From the NCBI GenBank assembly GCA_016928995.1, contig JAFGJS010000014.1:1-23848 (forward strand): 23,848 bases of DNA, written 5' to 3'. This stretch comes from Candidatus Sumerlaeota bacterium (GTDB taxonomy: Bacteria > Sumerlaeota > Sumerlaeia > JAFGJS01). The stretch's first letter is position 1; each line of letters begins with the position of its first letter. The position numbers and the translations under genes are program-made. Under the pieces are notes generated by a model. It saw nothing but the letters and a program-made list of their open reading frames with translations, was not told the DNA's origin and did not search any database. Below, one piece after another: positions 21,902 through 23,848 of this stretch.

Positions 21902-23731
21902 GTGAGCGAGACGACCATGGAACAGGGATTGACATATCAACGGCGGACGCATTACTGCAACGAGCCGCGCGCCGAACACATCGGCCAGGAACTGCTGGTC
22001 AAGGGCTGGGTGCATTTCCGCCGCGACCATGGCGGATTGATTTTCATCGACCTGCGCGACCGCACCGGCCTGCTCCAGATCGTTTTCGATCCGGAGGCGA
22101 TGGAGCCGGAGCAGTTCGCGAAGGCGCATGACGTGCGCGCGGAATACGTCCTGGCCGTCTGCGGCACGTTGCGTGAGCGCCCCGCAGGCATGCTCAATTC
22201 GAAGATGGACACCGGGGATGTCGAACTGCTCATCACCCGGTTTGAAATCCTGAACCAATCCAAACCCACGCCATTCAAACTCGACGACCATCACGGCAAA
22301 GTCGGCGAGGACATCCGCCTCAAGTACCGTTATCTCGATTTGCGCCGGCCGGAAATCCAGAAAAACATCATCATGCGCTCGCAGCTGATGAAGGTCTCGC
22401 GCGACTATCTGCATGCTCAGGGTTTCCTCGACATCGACACGCCGATCCTGACCAAGAGCACGCCGGAAGGCGCGCGCGACTTCCTCGTGCCTAGCCGCAT
22501 GGAGGAAGGCGCATTCTATGCCCTGCCGCAGTCGCCGCAGTTGTTCAAGCAATCCCTGATGATCGCGGGCTACGACAAGTATTACCAGATCGCGCGTTGT
22601 TTTCGCGATGAGGATTTCCGCGCGAACCGCCAGCCGGAATTCACGCAGATCGACATCGAGATGTCGTTCATCACGCCGGAGGATATGTACGTCGTCATCG
22701 AGGGATTGATGGCATCGATCTTCAGCGAACTGAAAGGCGTGGAAATCCCGACGCCGTTCCGCCGCATGTCGTACGCCGACGCGATGCTGAAGTACGGTTC
22801 GGACAAGCCGGACCTGCGCTTCGGCATGGAAATACACGATGTGACCGATGTCTTCCGCGAGGGCTGCGAGTTCCAGGTTTTCAAGGCGCTGCTGGAAAAG
22901 CCGGGCAACGTGATTCGCGCGCTTTGCGTGACGGGCGGCGCGGAGAAATACAGCAACACGCAGCTCAAGCCGGGCGGCGAACTGCCTGAGTACGCCGCGA
23001 TCTACGGCGCCAAGGGCCTGGCCTGGTTCAAGGTCGGCGCGGACGGTCCGGATTCGACGATCAAGAAATTCTTCGCGGACGCCACGCTGCAAAACCTGCA
23101 AGGCGCGCTGGAAGCCAAAGAGGGCGATCTGATTTTAATCGTGGCCGGCGCCGAGCAGATGGCCGCAGAAGCCCTGGGCGCCTTGCGGCTCAAACTCGGC
23201 AAGGACCTGGGCATGATCGATCCCGACGCCCTGGAGTTCACCTGGATCGAGAACTTCCCGCTGGTCAACTGGAACGCCAACGAAAAGCGCTGGGATCCAA
23301 CGCACCATCCCTTCACCGCGCCTCGCGCCGAGGATCTTCCGCTGCTCGACACCGATCCGGGCAAGGCGCTCAGCTGGGCCTACGACCTCGCGCTTAACGG
23401 CGAGGAGATCGGCGGCGGCTCGATCCGTATCCATCAGCCCGAAGTGCAGCGCAAATGCTTCGAGATGATCGGCATCGGACCGGAAGAGGCTGAGCGCAAG
23501 TTCGGCTTCCTGCTCGACGCGCTGAGCTACGGCGCTCCGCCGCACGGCGGCATCGCCATGGGTCTCGACCGCATCCTGATGATCATTCTCGGCGTGCATT
23601 CGATTCGCGAAGTCATTCCGTTTCCCAAGACGCAAACCGGCGCCTGCCTGATGACCGAGGCTCCATCGCCTGTCGATCCCACGCAGCTTCGCGATCTCCG
23701 CTTACGGATTGTGGAACGTCAAAAAGCATAG
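21902..23731 (+). CDS. aspS: Aspartyl-tRNA synthetase (predicted non-discriminating)
   Basis: A class II synthetase that charges tRNA-Asp. The 609 residues match bacterial AspRS with its GAD insertion. In order: anticodon-binding OB fold (GWVHFRRDHGGLIFIDLRDR, 35-54), motif 1 region, SPQLFKQ, motif 2 CFRDEDFRANRQPEFTQID, the GAD-type insert with aminoacylation continuing at FTWIENFPL, and motif 3 GGIAMGLDRILMIILG near the end. At the two OB-fold positions linked to tRNA-Asn discrimination it has His43 and Gly96, as in non-discriminating enzymes, not the Leu and Lys of E. coli AspRS. I chose GTG 21902, 10 bases after GGGAG; ATG 21917 would be five residues shorter and too far from a ribosome site for a clear choice. 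Confidence 0.96.
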   Translation: MSETTMEQGLTYQRRTHYCNEPRAEHIGQELLVKGWVHFRRDHGGLIFIDLRDRTGLLQIVFDPEAMEPEQFAKAHDVRAEYVLAVCGTLRERPAGMLNSKMDTGDVELLITRFEILNQSKPTPFKLDDHHGKVGEDIRLKYRYLDLRRPEIQKNIIMRSQLMKVSRDYLHAQGFLDIDTPILTKSTPEGARDFLVPSRMEEGAFYALPQSPQLFKQSLMIAGYDKYYQIARCFRDEDFRANRQPEFTQIDIEMSFITPEDMYVVIEGLMASIFSELKGVEIPTPFRRMSYADAMLKYGSDKPDLRFGMEIHDVTDVFREGCEFQVFKALLEKPGNVIRALCVTGGAEKYSNTQLKPGGELPEYAAIYGAKGLAWFKVGADGPDSTIKKFFADATLQNLQGALEAKEGDLILIVAGAEQMAAEALGALRLKLGKDLGMIDPDALEFTWIENFPLVNWNANEKRWDPTHHPFTAPRAEDLPLLDTDPGKALSWAYDLALNGEEIGGGSIRIHQPEVQRKCFEMIGIGPEEAERKFGFLLDALSYGAPPHGGIAMGLDRILMIILGVHSIREVIPFPKTQTGACLMTEAPSPVDPTQLRDLRLRIVERQKA

Positions 23732-23765
23732 CGCATTCATTAGCAGCCCGTTGAAAAAGGATCGC

Positions 23766-23838
23766 GCCAGCGTCCCGCTGGCATTTTGTGAAATGCAAAG
23801 CATTGATTTTATTCATGGCGGCGAGACGCCGGCGCTAC
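23766..23838. repeat. Pair of REP-like hairpins, second family
   Basis: Hairpin one is GCCAGCG (23766-23772), loop TCC, CGCTGGC (23776-23782), followed by a small GCATTT/AAATGC stem (23781-23796). Hairpin two has CGGCG (23819-23823), loop AGA, CGCCG (23827-23831), with GTAGCGCC as its minus-strand foot (23838-23831). Both share GCGCC(A/G)GCGTC on their own strands and lie inverted to each other, 40-100 bases after aspS. The foot differs from the GTGG units near the RAYT. They may also act as the aspS transcript end, but no T-tract follows. Confidence 0.65.
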
Positions 23839-23848
23839 GATTTTAAGC

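Noticed and set aside
21869-23101. 410-codon frame opposite aspS
   Set aside because: It is an antisense shadow; aspS on the plus strand has all class II motifs.

Overview
The window looks like chromosomal DNA from a Gram-negative-type bacterium outside the well-studied phyla. Lipoprotein signals, a signal peptidase A-type protease, and abundant GTGG-footed REP hairpins next to a RAYT transposase recall genomes of Verrucomicrobiota, Lentisphaerota, Planctomycetota and similar candidate phyla. The phylum cannot be fixed from this sequence alone. Most of the window is GC-rich; the first ~2.4 kb is visibly AT-richer.

Layout. (1) 1-2376: two adjacent, unrecognised genes, the first cut by the window edge, the second a three-TM membrane protein with a duplicated soluble domain. 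(2) 2377-4194: a REP-rich region with a REP-associated tyrosine transposase, a lone tRNA-Tyr with clear promoter and terminator, and six GTGG-type hairpins. (3) 4195-11553: a complete L-rhamnose uptake and early catabolism operon: rhamnulokinase (rhaB), rhamnose isomerase (rhaA), ABC ATPase, two permeases and a lipoprotein binding protein. It ends at a 12-bp-stem terminator and faces rhaM (L-rhamnose mutarotase) on the opposite strand. (4) 12141-16144: three minus-strand genes: a secreted Cys-cluster protein, a predicted alpha/alpha-toroid plus beta-sandwich protein, and a membrane-anchored single Rossmann half resembling GT-B glycosyltransferases. (5) 16763-18238: a secreted, degenerate 5'-nucleotidase-like protein. 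(6) 18361-20115: minus-strand Hsp20 chaperone and an SppA-like lipoprotein protease. (7) 20343-23731: pgi and aspS, followed by a second kind of REP-like hairpin pair.

In the rhamnose block, the binding protein and ABC transporter import sugar, RhaM interconverts anomers, RhaA makes L-rhamnulose and RhaB phosphorylates it. The aldolase and any regulator are not in the window. No large undescribed system is evident. The items most worth a second look are the RAYT/REP island, the AT-rich membrane-protein pair, the half-GT/toroid gene pair, the degenerate phosphatase, a hexameric (GAGCAA)n inverted repeat and the predicted non-discriminating AspRS.
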